A DNA stretch of 63,515 nt from Streptomyces sp. H27-H5. Its GTDB lineage: Bacteria > Actinomycetota > Actinomycetes > Streptomycetales > Streptomycetaceae. The stretch lies in the NCBI RefSeq assembly GCF_026627505.1, contig NZ_JAPNLK010000024.1, positions 1 through 63,515 of the forward strand, in the 5' to 3' direction. The translations under genes were made by a program, and so were the position numbers. Shown piece after piece: positions 8,184 to 16,146 of the stretch (within the stretch, counting starts at the first letter, position 1; the number at the start of each line of letters is the position of its first letter). The notes below the pieces were generated by a model. It was not told where the DNA came from. It made no database searches and saw nothing but the letters and a program-made list of their open reading frames with translations.

Positions 8184-9553
8184 CAGCGGCCCTCTTCGGT
8201 GCGGTACCGCCACTTGGCCCCGTCGGCGACGAGTTCCTTGACCGCGCCGACGAACCGCTCGACGTGCTCGTCGGGGGTGCCGGCGCCGAAGCTGACGCGG
8301 ATCGCGTTGAGCGAGCGCTCCCCCGGACCGGCCTCCGGCGCCCCGCACTCCCCCGGCTCCTGCGGCTCGCTGCCGAGCAGGGTGCGGACCAGCGGGTGGG
8401 CGCAGAACAGGCCGTCGCGGACGCCGATGCCGTACTCCGCGGAGAGGGCGGCGGCGAAGTGCGAGCTGTTCCAGCCGTCGACGACGAAGGAGATGACGCC
8501 GACGCGCGGGGCGTCGTCCCCGAAGAGGGACAGCACGCGGACCGCCGGGACGTCGGCCAGGCCCTCGCGGACCTTCGCGATGAAGTGGTTCTCGCGGGCG
8601 ACCAGGTTCTCGAACCCGGCCTCCTTCAGGGCGCGGCAGGCGGAGGCGATGGAGTAGACGCCGATGACGTTCGGGGAACCGGCCTCGTGGCGGGCGGCCG
8701 TGGTGTGCCACTCGACGTCCACGCCGCCGTCCTCGCGGCGGGCCACCTTGCGGGAGGCGCCACCGCCGGCCAGATACGGCTCGGCGGCCTGGAGCCAGTC
8801 CGCGCGGCCGGCGAGCACGCCCGAGCCGAAGGGCGCGTACAGCTTGTGTCCGGAGAAGGCGACCCAGTCCACGTCCAGCTCTTGGACGGACACGGGGTGG
8901 TGCGGGGCCAACTGGGCGGCGTCCAGCACGATCCGCGCGCCGTGGGCGTGCGCCGCCGTGGCGAGTTCCCGTACGGGCCACAGTTCCCCGGTGACGTTGG
9001 ACGCCCCGGTCACGCACACCAGCGCGGGACCGTACGGATCGCGCCCGGCCAGCGCCCGCTCCAGGGTCTCGACGGCCTGGGCCGGGGTGCGCGGCGCGTT
9101 GAGGTAGGTGACCTGCGCGTCCCCCCAGGGCAGCAGGGAGGCGTGGTGCTCGGTCTCGAAGACGAAGACCTGGCAGTCGGCCGGGAGCGCGGCGGCGAGC
9201 AGGTTCAGGGAGTCGGTGGTGGACCGCGTGAAGATCACCTGGTCCTCGGCGCGGCAGTCGAGGAACTCCGCGACGGTGACCCGGCTCTGCTCGAACAGGT
9301 CGGTGGAGAGCTGTGAGAGGTACCCGGCGCCCCGGTGCACGCTGCCGTAGTACGGGGCGTAGGCCGCCACGTCGTCCCAGACCCGCTGCAGGGCGGGGGC
9401 GCTGGCCGCGTAGTCGAGGGCGGCGTAGGTGACCTCGCCGCCGGTGACGAGCGGCACGGTGACGTCACGGCCGAGCACGGGCAGCGGCTCGACACAGGCG
9501 GGGTCGGCGGCGACGTCGGCGGTGGTGACGGCGGTGTTCAGGGATGCGGACAT
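8168..9553 (-). CDS. SufS-like class V aminotransferase / cysteine desulfurase
   Basis: 461 residues, fold-type I PLP enzyme. Lys237 in FSGHKLYAPFG is the Schiff-base lysine, DAAQLAPHHP the cofactor Asp region, and GLFCAHP carries Cys384 where SufS-type desulfurases have their catalytic cysteine. Predicted role: release of sulfur from cysteine or a related substrate, cytoplasmic. GGGAG lies 8 nt before ATG 9553. The gene stands alone behind a SAM-IV riboswitch, which ties its expression to methionine/SAM status. A role in sulfur salvage under low SAM is therefore more likely than general Fe-S assembly. Other class V reactions, such as selenocysteine lyase-like ones, cannot be excluded from sequence. 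Confidence 0.85.
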   Translation of the reverse strand: MSASLNTAVTTADVAADPACVEPLPVLGRDVTVPLVTGGEVTYAALDYAASAPALQRVWDDVAAYAPYYGSVHRGAGYLSQLSTDLFEQSRVTVAEFLDCRAEDQVIFTRSTTDSLNLLAAALPADCQVFVFETEHHASLLPWGDAQVTYLNAPRTPAQAVETLERALAGRDPYGPALVCVTGASNVTGELWPVRELATAAHAHGARIVLDAAQLAPHHPVSVQELDVDWVAFSGHKLYAPFGSGVLAGRADWLQAAEPYLAGGGASRKVARREDGGVDVEWHTTAARHEAGSPNVIGVYSIASACRALKEAGFENLVARENHFIAKVREGLADVPAVRVLSLFGDDAPRVGVISFVVDGWNSSHFAAALSAEYGIGVRDGLFCAHPLVRTLLGSEPQEPGECGAPEAGPGERSLNAIRVSFGAGTPDEHVERFVGAVKELVADGAKWRYRTEEGRCVPAV

Positions 9554-9721
9554 GGCGGAATCTCCCGGCAGGCAGGGCTGAATGGCTTCGGTGTGCCCGT
9601 ACGCGGGTGCGGCTCGGCGGCCGACCGGAGGGGCACGGGGATGACCTCGGAGCACGGGAGGGCGTACACGGGTACGCGAAGAGGACCCTGTTCCGAGGGG
9701 TGAAGAAGGGGCGGAGTCGCC

Positions 9722-9742
9722 CTATCGCATTCGCTTGCTCAC
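9722..9742 (-). CDS. Six-codon leader ORF (MSKRMR) between riboswitch and SufS-like gene
   Basis: A GTG at 9742 is preceded 8 nt upstream by GAGGAG (9751-9756), one of the best ribosome-binding sites in the window. The frame closes at TAG after six codons, MSKRMR. It lies between the riboswitch and the SufS-like gene, about 170 nt before that start. The ribosome-binding site overlaps the 3' arm of the hairpin at 9754-9782, so its translation could be gated by RNA structure. The function is inferred; the peptide itself may be irrelevant. Confidence 0.5.
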   Translation of the reverse strand: MSKRMR

Positions 9743-9753
9743 GGAAAACACTC

Positions 9754-9782
9754 CTCGAGAGACCAGGATCCCTGGTGTCGAG
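9754..9782 (-). promoter_or_regulatory. Candidate expression-platform hairpin downstream of SAM-IV
   Basis: The transcript CTCGAcACCAGGgatCCTGGTctcTCGAG folds into a two-part stem whose last bases overlap the GAGGAG ribosome-binding site of the leader ORF. It follows the SAM-IV aptamer directly. Confidence 0.55.
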
Positions 9783-9900
9783 GGATCCGCGCTTGCCGTA
9801 GACCTCACTGCCTACGGCCTGGTCATCACCCGGGGCACCCCGCCACGGAAGGAGGGTTGCCGGACAGCAAGCCGGGGCCTAAACGCTGTCACTCGTGACC
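9783..9900 (-). ncRNA. SAM-IV riboswitch aptamer
   Basis: Read on the minus strand from 9900, the sequence shows the actinobacterial SAM-IV core. P1 5' strand GGTCACGAGTGACAGC comes first, then GCCCCGGCTTGCTG, CCGGCAACCCTCC, GGCGGGGTGCCCCGGGTG, the P1 closing strand ATGACC, and a 3' pseudoknot/hairpin section ending GGCAAGCGCGG. This matches the family consensus I remember almost base for base, including the variable hairpin TAGGC-AGTGAGG-TCTA. It binds S-adenosylmethionine and controls the SufS-like gene downstream. Lower SAM should allow expression. Confidence 0.9.
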
Positions 9901-9936
9901 TGGGCAGAATCCTGCCACACGATCCGTCGTGCGCAA

Positions 9937-9965
9937 GACCCCGGTCCGCATCGTGGACCGGGGTC
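9937..9965 (-). terminator. Terminator after trpD
   Basis: A perfect 11-bp stem GACCCCGGTCC/GGACCGGGGTC with a 7-nt loop lies 31 bp past the trpD stop and upstream of the riboswitch. Confidence 0.75.
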
Positions 9966-9995
9966 GGCTGTTTCACGCCGTTCGGACGAGCCGGC

Positions 9996-11060
9996 CTACG
10001 CGTTGCTGGCGTTCACCCAGCGCTCCAACGAGGCCCGCGCGGATCCCGAGTCGATGGACTGCGCCGCCCGGGTGATGCCGGCCGCGATCTGCTCCTCCAG
10101 CGAGCCGCTGCCCGGGTCCAGCGCCACCAGGGCGGCGGCCGCGTTCAGCAGGACGGCGTCGCGCACCGGGCCGGTCTCGCCCGCGAGCAGGCGCCGGGCG
10201 ACGTCCGCGTTGTACGAGGCGTCCTCGCCCCGCAGCGCGGACACGTCGACCACGTCGATCCCGATGTCGCGCGGGTCGAAGGGCAGTTCGGTGACCGATC
10301 CGTCCCGTACCCACCACACCCGGGAGGTGCCCGTGGTGGTCAGCTCGTCGAGGCCGTCGTCGCCCCGGAACACGAGCGCCGAGGAACCGCGTTCGGCAAG
10401 GACGCCCGCGACGATGGGCGCCACCCGGGGGTCGGCCACGCCGGTCGCCTGGGCGCGGACGCGGGCCGGGTTGGTCAGCGGGCCGAGGAAGTTGAACAGG
10501 GTCCGGATGCCCAGCTCCTTGCGCGCCGCCGCCACGTGCCGCAGCGCGGGGTGGAACTTCACGGCGAAGCAGAAGGTGATGCCGGCTTCCTCGGCGACCT
10601 GCGCCACCCGCGCGGGGGTGAGGTCGAGGTTGACGCCGAGCTTCTCCAGGACGTCCGAGGAGCCGCTCGCGGAGGAGGCGGCCCGGTTCCCGTGCTTGAC
10701 GACCTTGGCGCCGGTACCGGCCACCACGATCGCCGACATCGTGGAGATGTTCACCGTCTTGGCCCCGTCGCCGCCGGTTCCGACGATGTCCACGGTCCGG
10801 CCGGGCACCTCGATCAGGTTCGCGTGCTCGTACATGCTCCCGACGAGCCCGGCGATCTCCTCGACCGTCTCGCCCTTGGCCCGCAGCGCCACCACGAAGC
10901 CGGCGATCTGGGCGTCGGTGGCCTCGCCGCGCATGATCGTGTCCATGGCCCAGGCGGTGTCCTCGGCGCGCAGGTCCCGGCCGGTCAGCAGGGCGTCGAG
11001 CACGCCCGGCCAACCGCGGGCCGCCACGCTGTCGCCGCCTGCCGGGGTCACAACGTCCAT
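9996..11060 (-). CDS. trpD: Anthranilate phosphoribosyltransferase
   Basis: 354 residues. Joins anthranilate to PRPP, the second committed step of tryptophan synthesis, in the cytoplasm. [17 protein letters not shown] carries the PRPP-binding GTGGDG motif, [18 protein letters not shown] the anthranilate/PRPP site, and [11 protein letters not shown] is typical of the family. The length is normal for TrpD. It is separated from the qcr genes by a terminator (11151-11181) and lies away from other trp genes, as in M. tuberculosis, where trpD also abuts ctaE-qcr. No attenuator was seen in the 90 bp upstream. Confidence 0.97.
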   Translation of the reverse strand: MDVVTPAGGDSVAARGWPGVLDALLTGRDLRAEDTAWAMDTIMRGEATDAQIAGFVVALRAKGETVEEIAGLVGSMYEHANLIEVPGRTVDIVGTGGDGAKTVNISTMSAIVVAGTGAKVVKHGNRAASSASGSSDVLEKLGVNLDLTPARVAQVAEEAGITFCFAVKFHPALRHVAAARKELGIRTLFNFLGPLTNPARVRAQATGVADPRVAPIVAGVLAERGSSALVFRGDDGLDELTTTGTSRVWWVRDGSVTELPFDPRDIGIDVVDVSALRGEDASYNADVARRLLAGETGPVRDAVLLNAAAALVALDPGSGSLEEQIAAGITRAAQSIDSGSARASLERWVNASNA

Positions 11061-11150
11061 GGTCCGCTCCTGCGCTAGTGGGCCGCCCTGTGCTCGCCGC
11101 CCACGTCTGATGGGAAGGGCTTCAGCCTATCCAGCCGCGCAGGACGGCAA

Positions 11151-11181
11151 AGAGCCCCGTCCAGGGTCTGGACGGGGCTCT
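11151..11181 (-). terminator. Terminator of the ctaE-qcrCAB operon
   Basis: A perfect 13-bp stem AGAGCCCCGTCCA/TGGACGGGGCTCT with a 5-nt loop, 70 bp past the qcrB stop. Confidence 0.75.
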
Positions 11182-11250
11182 CGCCGTGGCGACACCAGGA
11201 TTGACCGGAATCAATCCCTCATGCGGGTGCGGTCAAACGGTCACGCGGGA

Positions 11251-12882
11251 TCAGTGGTGGCCGTGGCCACTCTGGATCTCCTTGTACTCCTCCACCGTGG
11301 GCTTCGGAATCTGGTTGTTCTCCGCGTAGAAGCCCTTGCTGAGCTTCGCGCGGAGCTTCTCCGCGGCCGTGAGCTTGCGCTCGACGCCGTTCTCGTCGAC
11401 CGTCGGGCCCAGCTCGATCGGCCGGTACTGCTCGTGCGCGGTGAGCGTGTGCAGCTGGGACTGCGGGAGCGGCTCGTGGACCTCGACGAACTCACCGTGC
11501 GGCAGGCGCTTGATGACACCGGTCTCGCGACCGTGCAGCACCTTGTCGTGGTCCCGGCGCTGAAGGCCGAGGCAGATCCGCTTGGTGACGATGAAGGCGA
11601 GGACCGGGACGACGAAGAAGCCGATCCGGACGAACCAGGTGATCGAGTTGATCGACAGGTGGAAGTACTGGGCGAACATGTCGTTGCCGCCGCCGATGAG
11701 GAGCACGATGTACTCCGCGATCCAGGCGACACCGAAGCCCGTACGGGTCGGGACGTTGCGCGGGCGGTCCAGGATGTGGTGCTCGCGCTTGTCCCCGGTG
11801 ACCCAGGACTCGATGAACGGCCAGACGGCGATCGCGCCCAGCACCAGCGGGAAGAGCAGCAGCGGGATGAACACGCCCAGGACGAGGGTGTGGCCCCACA
11901 GGTTGATCTCCCAGCCCGGCATGGCTCGGATCAGGCCTTCCGGCATGCCCATGTACCAGTCGGGCTGCGCGCCGGTGGACACGTGGTCCGGGCGGTACGG
12001 GCCGAGCGCCCAGATCGGGTTGATCGAGGCGATCGCCGCGATGGCCGCGATGACACCGAAGACCAGGAAGAAGAAGCCTCCGGCCTTGGCCATGTAGACC
12101 GGCAGCAGCGGCATGCCGACGACGTTCTTGTTCGTCTTGCCGGGGCCGGCGTACTGGGTGTGCTTGTGGAACACGACCAGGATCAGGTGGGCCACCAGCA
12201 GGCCCATCATGATGCCGGGCAGCAGCAGGATGTGGACCGAGTAGAACCGCGCGACGAAGTCGCCGCCCGGGAACTCCCCGCCGAAGAGGAACATCGACAG
12301 GTAGGTGCCCACGACCGGGACCGACAGGATGGCGCCCTGCATGAAGCGGACACCGGTGCCCGAGAGCAGGTCGTCCGGCAGCGAGTAACCGGTGAAACCG
12401 GTGAACATGCCGAGGACCAGCAGCAGGAAGCCGAAGATCCAGTTGACCTCGCGGGGCTTGCGGAACGCACCCGTGAAGAAGACGCGCATCATGTGCACGA
12501 CCATGGCCGCGACGAAGATCAGCGCCGCCCAGTGGTGGATCTGCCGGATGAGCAGACCGCCGCGGACGTCGAAGCTGATGTCCAGGGTCGAGGCGAAGGC
12601 CTCGGACATCTGGACGCCCTGCATCGGCACGTACGAGCCGTGGTACACGACCTCGTTCATGCTCGGGTGGAAGAACAGCGTCAGGTACACACCCGTGAGG
12701 ATGATGATGACGAAGGCGTAGAGGCAGATCTCACCCAGCATGAAGGACCAGTGGTCCGGGAAGATCTTGCGCATGTTCGCCTTGGCGAGGCCGTAGATGC
12801 CCAGGCGACCGTCCGCCCAGTCCGCTACGCGCTCGCCGGCGGGCGCTTTGCGCGCGCTGGTGTCAGTGGTGGCAGTGCTCAT
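11251..12882 (-). CDS. qcrB: Cytochrome bc1 complex cytochrome b subunit
   Basis: 543 residues, longer than mitochondrial cytochrome b because of an actinobacterial C-terminal extension (about 420-543) that is hydrophilic and ends in a His-rich tail. The heme b ligand histidines fall in RQIHHWAALIFVAAMVVH and YSVHILLLPGIMMGLLVAH. QPDWYMG replaces the PEWY motif of the quinol-oxidation site, as is usual in actinobacteria. It oxidises menaquinol and passes electrons to QcrA and QcrC in the plasma membrane. It overlaps qcrA by 4 nt (last of ctaE-qcrC-qcrA-qcrB). Confidence 0.97.
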   Translation of the reverse strand: MSTATTDTSARKAPAGERVADWADGRLGIYGLAKANMRKIFPDHWSFMLGEICLYAFVIIILTGVYLTLFFHPSMNEVVYHGSYVPMQGVQMSEAFASTLDISFDVRGGLLIRQIHHWAALIFVAAMVVHMMRVFFTGAFRKPREVNWIFGFLLLVLGMFTGFTGYSLPDDLLSGTGVRFMQGAILSVPVVGTYLSMFLFGGEFPGGDFVARFYSVHILLLPGIMMGLLVAHLILVVFHKHTQYAGPGKTNKNVVGMPLLPVYMAKAGGFFFLVFGVIAAIAAIASINPIWALGPYRPDHVSTGAQPDWYMGMPEGLIRAMPGWEINLWGHTLVLGVFIPLLLFPLVLGAIAVWPFIESWVTGDKREHHILDRPRNVPTRTGFGVAWIAEYIVLLIGGGNDMFAQYFHLSINSITWFVRIGFFVVPVLAFIVTKRICLGLQRRDHDKVLHGRETGVIKRLPHGEFVEVHEPLPQSQLHTLTAHEQYRPIELGPTVDENGVERKLTAAEKLRAKLSKGFYAENNQIPKPTVEEYKEIQSGHGHH

Positions 12883-13937
12883 CCGCGCTCCCAGAAAGCA
12901 GGACCGACGGGCTCTTCGAAGTCGCCGAGCGCCTCGAGGAAACCTTCGTCATTGACGCCGATCCGCAGCTGCGGAAGCGCGTGACCAGCCGGGCCGAAGA
13001 TGACTCGGGCGCCGTCGGAGAGGTCGAAGGTGGACTGGTGGCACGGGCAGAGCACATGGTGCGTCTGCTGCTCGTACAGGCTGATCGGGCAGCCGACGTG
13101 GGTGCAGATCTTGGAGTAGGCGACGATCCCGTCGTGGGACCACTCCAGCTCCTGCTTGTCCTTGATGTCGTCCGGCTGGATGCGGACGATCATCAGGGCA
13201 GCCTTGGCGATCTGTGTCTGGAAGTCGTGCTGCTCCTCCTCCAGGCCTTCCGGCCGGGCGAAGGTGAGCGAGCCGACGATGACGTCCTCGGGACGCAGCG
13301 GCTCGTTCGTGTTGTCGTTGATGAGCAGCTTGCCCTTGGCCCACATGGTCTTGCGGAGCTTGTCCTCGGGCAGCGGGCCCAGGTCGCGCATCAGGATGAC
13401 ACCGGAGAGCGGCAGCAGGGCCAGCGCGCCGAACATCGTGTTGCGGATCAGCTTGCGTCGACCGATGTCGGACTCGCGCGCGCCGTCGGCGAAGTCCGCG
13501 AGGACCTTCGCCTTGACCTCCGGCGGGGAGGCGATGGCGTGCCGCTCGTCGGCGACCTCGACGTCGGACATCAGGGTGCGGGCCCAGTGGACCGCGCCCG
13601 CGCCGATGCAGAAGAGGGCCACGCCCAGGGTCAGACCCAGGGCGAAGTTCAGGCCGCTCACCTTCCCGACGGGGAAGATGTAGACGATCTTGTCGATCGG
13701 GATGGCCACGTACGAGGCGATGAAGCCGATCGTGGCCAGCATCGACAGCGTGAACAGCATCGCGACCGTACGCTCGGACCGCTTGGCGGCCCGCTCGTCG
13801 ATGTCCTGGATGCGCGGCTTGTGGACCGGAAGGCCCGGGTCGGCGAACGGATCGTCCGCGACCGCTACGCCACCGTGGTGCGCGTCGCCCTGCTCGCTCG
13901 GCAGGTGCTTCTCTTCGGGAATGTCTTGGCTACTCAT
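12879..13937 (-). CDS. qcrA: Cytochrome bc1 complex Rieske iron-sulfur subunit
   Basis: 352 residues. Three N-terminal membrane segments (about 58-80, 92-115, 165-185), as in actinobacteria, instead of the single anchor of other phyla. The extracytoplasmic Rieske domain follows. Cys278, His280, Cys297 and His300 (CTHVGC and CPCHQS) bind the 2Fe-2S cluster, and Cys283/Cys299 can form the stabilising disulfide. It carries electrons from quinol to cytochrome cc. It overlaps qcrC and qcrB by 4 nt on each side, which should keep subunit synthesis in step. Confidence 0.97.
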   Translation of the reverse strand: MSSQDIPEEKHLPSEQGDAHHGGVAVADDPFADPGLPVHKPRIQDIDERAAKRSERTVAMLFTLSMLATIGFIASYVAIPIDKIVYIFPVGKVSGLNFALGLTLGVALFCIGAGAVHWARTLMSDVEVADERHAIASPPEVKAKVLADFADGARESDIGRRKLIRNTMFGALALLPLSGVILMRDLGPLPEDKLRKTMWAKGKLLINDNTNEPLRPEDVIVGSLTFARPEGLEEEQHDFQTQIAKAALMIVRIQPDDIKDKQELEWSHDGIVAYSKICTHVGCPISLYEQQTHHVLCPCHQSTFDLSDGARVIFGPAGHALPQLRIGVNDEGFLEALGDFEEPVGPAFWERG

Positions 13938-14743
13938 GACTTCTTGGCCTTAGCGGTGTGGGCCGCGACCCAGACGGCGACAGCGATCAGCGCACCCAGA
14001 CCGAAGATCCAGCCGAACAGACCCTCGGACACGGGGCCGAGGCCACCGAGCTTGAGACCACCGGGGCTGTTCGACTTCTCGCCGTTCACGTTCTGGAGGT
14101 ACGCGATGATGTCCTTCTTCTGCTTCTCCGGCATGGTGCTGTCCGGGAAGGAGGGCATGTTCTGCGGGCCGGTGAGCATGGCCTCGTAGATGTGCTTCGG
14201 CTCGACGCCCTCAAGGTTGGGGGCGTACTTGCCGTGCGTCAGGGCGCCGCCCTCGCCGGTGAAGTTGTGGCACTGCGCGCAGTTGTTGCGGAACAGCTCA
14301 CCACCCTTGGCGATGTCGGCTCCTGCCGGGTCGTACTGCTTCTCGGTCGGCGTGATCGGGCCGGCGCCGAGAGACGAGATGTACGCGGCCAGCTGGTCGA
14401 TCTGGGCCTGCGAGTAGATCACGGGCTTCTTCGGCACCTGGGCGCCGGGCTGCTGGGCGGGCATGCGGCCCGTGCTCACCTGGAAGTCGACGGCGGCGGA
14501 GCCGACGCCGACCAGGCTCGGGCCGTCAGAGGAACCCTGACCGCCGGTTCCGTGGCAGCTTGCGCAGCCCACGGCGTAGAGCTTCTTGCCCTCCTCGATG
14601 GCGAGGGACTGGGCGGTTTCATCGGCCTGCGCCTTGCCCGCGGGGGCAAAGGCGGCGTAAAGCCCCCCAGTGGCCGCCAGCGCGAAGAGTAGAACGACGA
14701 CCGCCGCCAGCGGATGGCGTCGTCGTGCGGAGAGCTTTTTCAC
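13934..14743 (-). CDS. qcrC: Cytochrome bc1 complex diheme cytochrome c subunit
   Basis: 269 residues. N-terminal anchor about 11-35, two extracytoplasmic c-type heme sites C60-A-S-C63-H64 and C155-A-Q-C158-H159, and a C-terminal transmembrane helix (about 243-262). Because actinobacteria lack soluble cytochrome c, this cytochrome cc hands electrons straight to the CuA site of CtaC within a bcc-aa3 supercomplex. The gene follows ctaE by 76 bp and overlaps qcrA by 4 nt. Confidence 0.97.
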   Translation of the reverse strand: MKKLSARRRHPLAAVVVLLFALAATGGLYAAFAPAGKAQADETAQSLAIEEGKKLYAVGCASCHGTGGQGSSDGPSLVGVGSAAVDFQVSTGRMPAQQPGAQVPKKPVIYSQAQIDQLAAYISSLGAGPITPTEKQYDPAGADIAKGGELFRNNCAQCHNFTGEGGALTHGKYAPNLEGVEPKHIYEAMLTGPQNMPSFPDSTMPEKQKKDIIAYLQNVNGEKSNSPGGLKLGGLGPVSEGLFGWIFGLGALIAVAVWVAAHTAKAKKS

Positions 14744-14819
14744 GGATTACCCCGGTGTCAGGATCTTCTGCGTCGGTGTTTCTGGATGGAGTGCCGGGTC
14801 GGGCCCGGCGACGTGTTCG

Positions 14820-15440
14820 CTACTTGATCAGGTAGATCGTCGCGAAGAGGCCGATCCAGACGACATCGACGAAGTGCCAGTAGTAGGACACGACGATGGC
14901 CGACGTGGCCTGTTCGTGGGTGAACCTCTTGGCCGCGTACGTCCGGCCGAGGACCAGCAGGAAGGCGATGAGACCGCCCGTCACGTGCATGCCGTGGAAG
15001 CCGGTGGTCAGGTAGAACACCGATCCGTACGGGCCGGACGAGAGAGACATGCCCTCGTGCTTGACCAGCTCGGTGTACTCGAACACCTGGCCGCCAATGA
15101 AGATCGCCCCCATGACGAACGTGATGATGAACCACGTCCGGAGCTTCTTCACGTCACCGCGCTCGGCGGCGAACACGCCGAGCTGGCAGGTGAGCGAGGA
15201 GAGCACCAGGATCGTCGTGTTCGTCGCCGAGAAGGGCAGATTCAAGGCCGAGGCCTGTTCTGTCCAGTACTCGGCACCCGTCACTGATCGCAGGGTGAAG
15301 TACATCGCGAAGAGGGCCGCGAAGAACATCAGCTCGGAACTCAACCAGATGATGGTTCCGACGCTGACGAGGTTCGGCCGGTTGACCGTCGGGTGCGCGT
15401 GCCCGGTATCTACTGTCGTTGCTGTCGCCACGACCGACAT
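14820..15440 (-). CDS. ctaE: Cytochrome c oxidase subunit III
   Basis: 206 residues with five membrane helices, the short actinobacterial form. GYWTEQ-type loops of longer subunits are absent, but [28 protein letters not shown] and [12 protein letters not shown] are characteristic of subunit III. It stabilises the aa3 oxidase core. It is first in the ctaE-qcrCAB operon and lies apart from ctaC-ctaD-ctaF, with two unrelated genes between. Confidence 0.96.
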   Translation of the reverse strand: MSVVATATTVDTGHAHPTVNRPNLVSVGTIIWLSSELMFFAALFAMYFTLRSVTGAEYWTEQASALNLPFSATNTTILVLSSLTCQLGVFAAERGDVKKLRTWFIITFVMGAIFIGGQVFEYTELVKHEGMSLSSGPYGSVFYLTTGFHGMHVTGGLIAFLLVLGRTYAAKRFTHEQATSAIVVSYYWHFVDVVWIGLFATIYLIK

Positions 15441-15568
15441 TATGTCGGTCGCTTATCCCGCCCTCACCCCGGGGGGTGCCGTTCGGAGTGTCAGGGGCGT
15501 GTGCAAGGCCCGAACGGCCCATCAGATCGGGTCCCGGACGGGTACTCGCGAGGCTGTGCGAACCGATG

Positions 15569-15595
15569 TTGACACCGGGTCGGACGGAGTAGCAT
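15569..15595 (+). promoter_or_regulatory. Candidate promoter of the receiver-like gene
   Basis: A consensus TTGACA (15569-15574) with TAGCAT (15590-15595) after a short 15-bp spacer, 46 bp before the ATG. The spacing is suboptimal, so activity may need an activator. Confidence 0.4.
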
Positions 15596-15640
15596 CCCGC
15601 GCAACATCAACGTGATTCACGGGACACGTGGAGGAACGAA

Positions 15641-16042
15641 ATGCGGGCGACTGCGCGAGTTCTGGTCTACAGCGACGACGCGGGCACCCGGGAGCAGGTG
15701 CGGCTGGCCGCCGGACGCAGGCCGGCCGCGGACCTGCCGCCGGTGGAGTTCCTGGAGTGCGCGACCCTTCCGGCGGTCCTGTCCGCGCTGGACGCGGGCG
15801 GCATCGACGTGTGCGTGCTGGACGGGGAGGCCACCCCCGTCGGGGGCATGGGGGTGTGCCGGCAGATCAAGGACGAGATCTTCCGCTGCCCGCCGGTCCT
15901 GCTGCTCATGGGGCGCCCCCAGGATGCCTGGCTGGCCACCTGGAGCCGCGCGGACGCGGCGGTGACCCTTCCGGTGGACCCGGTGGACTTCCCGGAGGTC
16001 CTGGCGGGCCTGCTGCGGCCCCGGCTGGCCCTGGACGCGTAA
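15641..16042 (+). CDS. Degenerate response-regulator receiver-like protein
   Basis: 133 residues with the alpha/beta pattern of a CheY-like receiver and no output domain. Acidic residues Asp12-Asp13 and a candidate phospho-acceptor Asp61 (VCVLDGEA) are kept. The switch Thr/Ser position reads LLMGR, and the conserved Lys at the end of strand 5 is replaced in TLPVDP (Leu110). Phosphotransfer signalling is therefore doubtful, and it may be a pseudo-receiver protein-interaction module. GGAGG lies 6 nt before the ATG. It sits between the two halves of the respiratory-oxidase genes, divergent from ctaE. Confidence 0.75.
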   Translation: MRATARVLVYSDDAGTREQVRLAAGRRPAADLPPVEFLECATLPAVLSALDAGGIDVCVLDGEATPVGGMGVCRQIKDEIFRCPPVLLLMGRPQDAWLATWSRADAAVTLPVDPVDFPEVLAGLLRPRLALDA

Positions 16043-16064
16043 ACGGCGCGGCGCCGCGTGCAAA

Positions 16065-16100
16065 CGGCCCACGGGGGCCCGTACGGGCCCCCGTGGGCCG
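16065..16100. terminator. 36-bp perfect palindrome between convergent genes
   Basis: CGGCCCACGGGGGCCCGT and its exact reverse complement are directly adjacent (16065-16082, 16083-16100). The palindrome probably terminates both the receiver-like gene and the L,D-transpeptidase gene. Confidence 0.75.
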
Positions 16101-16146
16101 ATCGAGGGCCTCTTTCGGGGGGTTCTGCGCGCCCGCGCGCGCCGGT

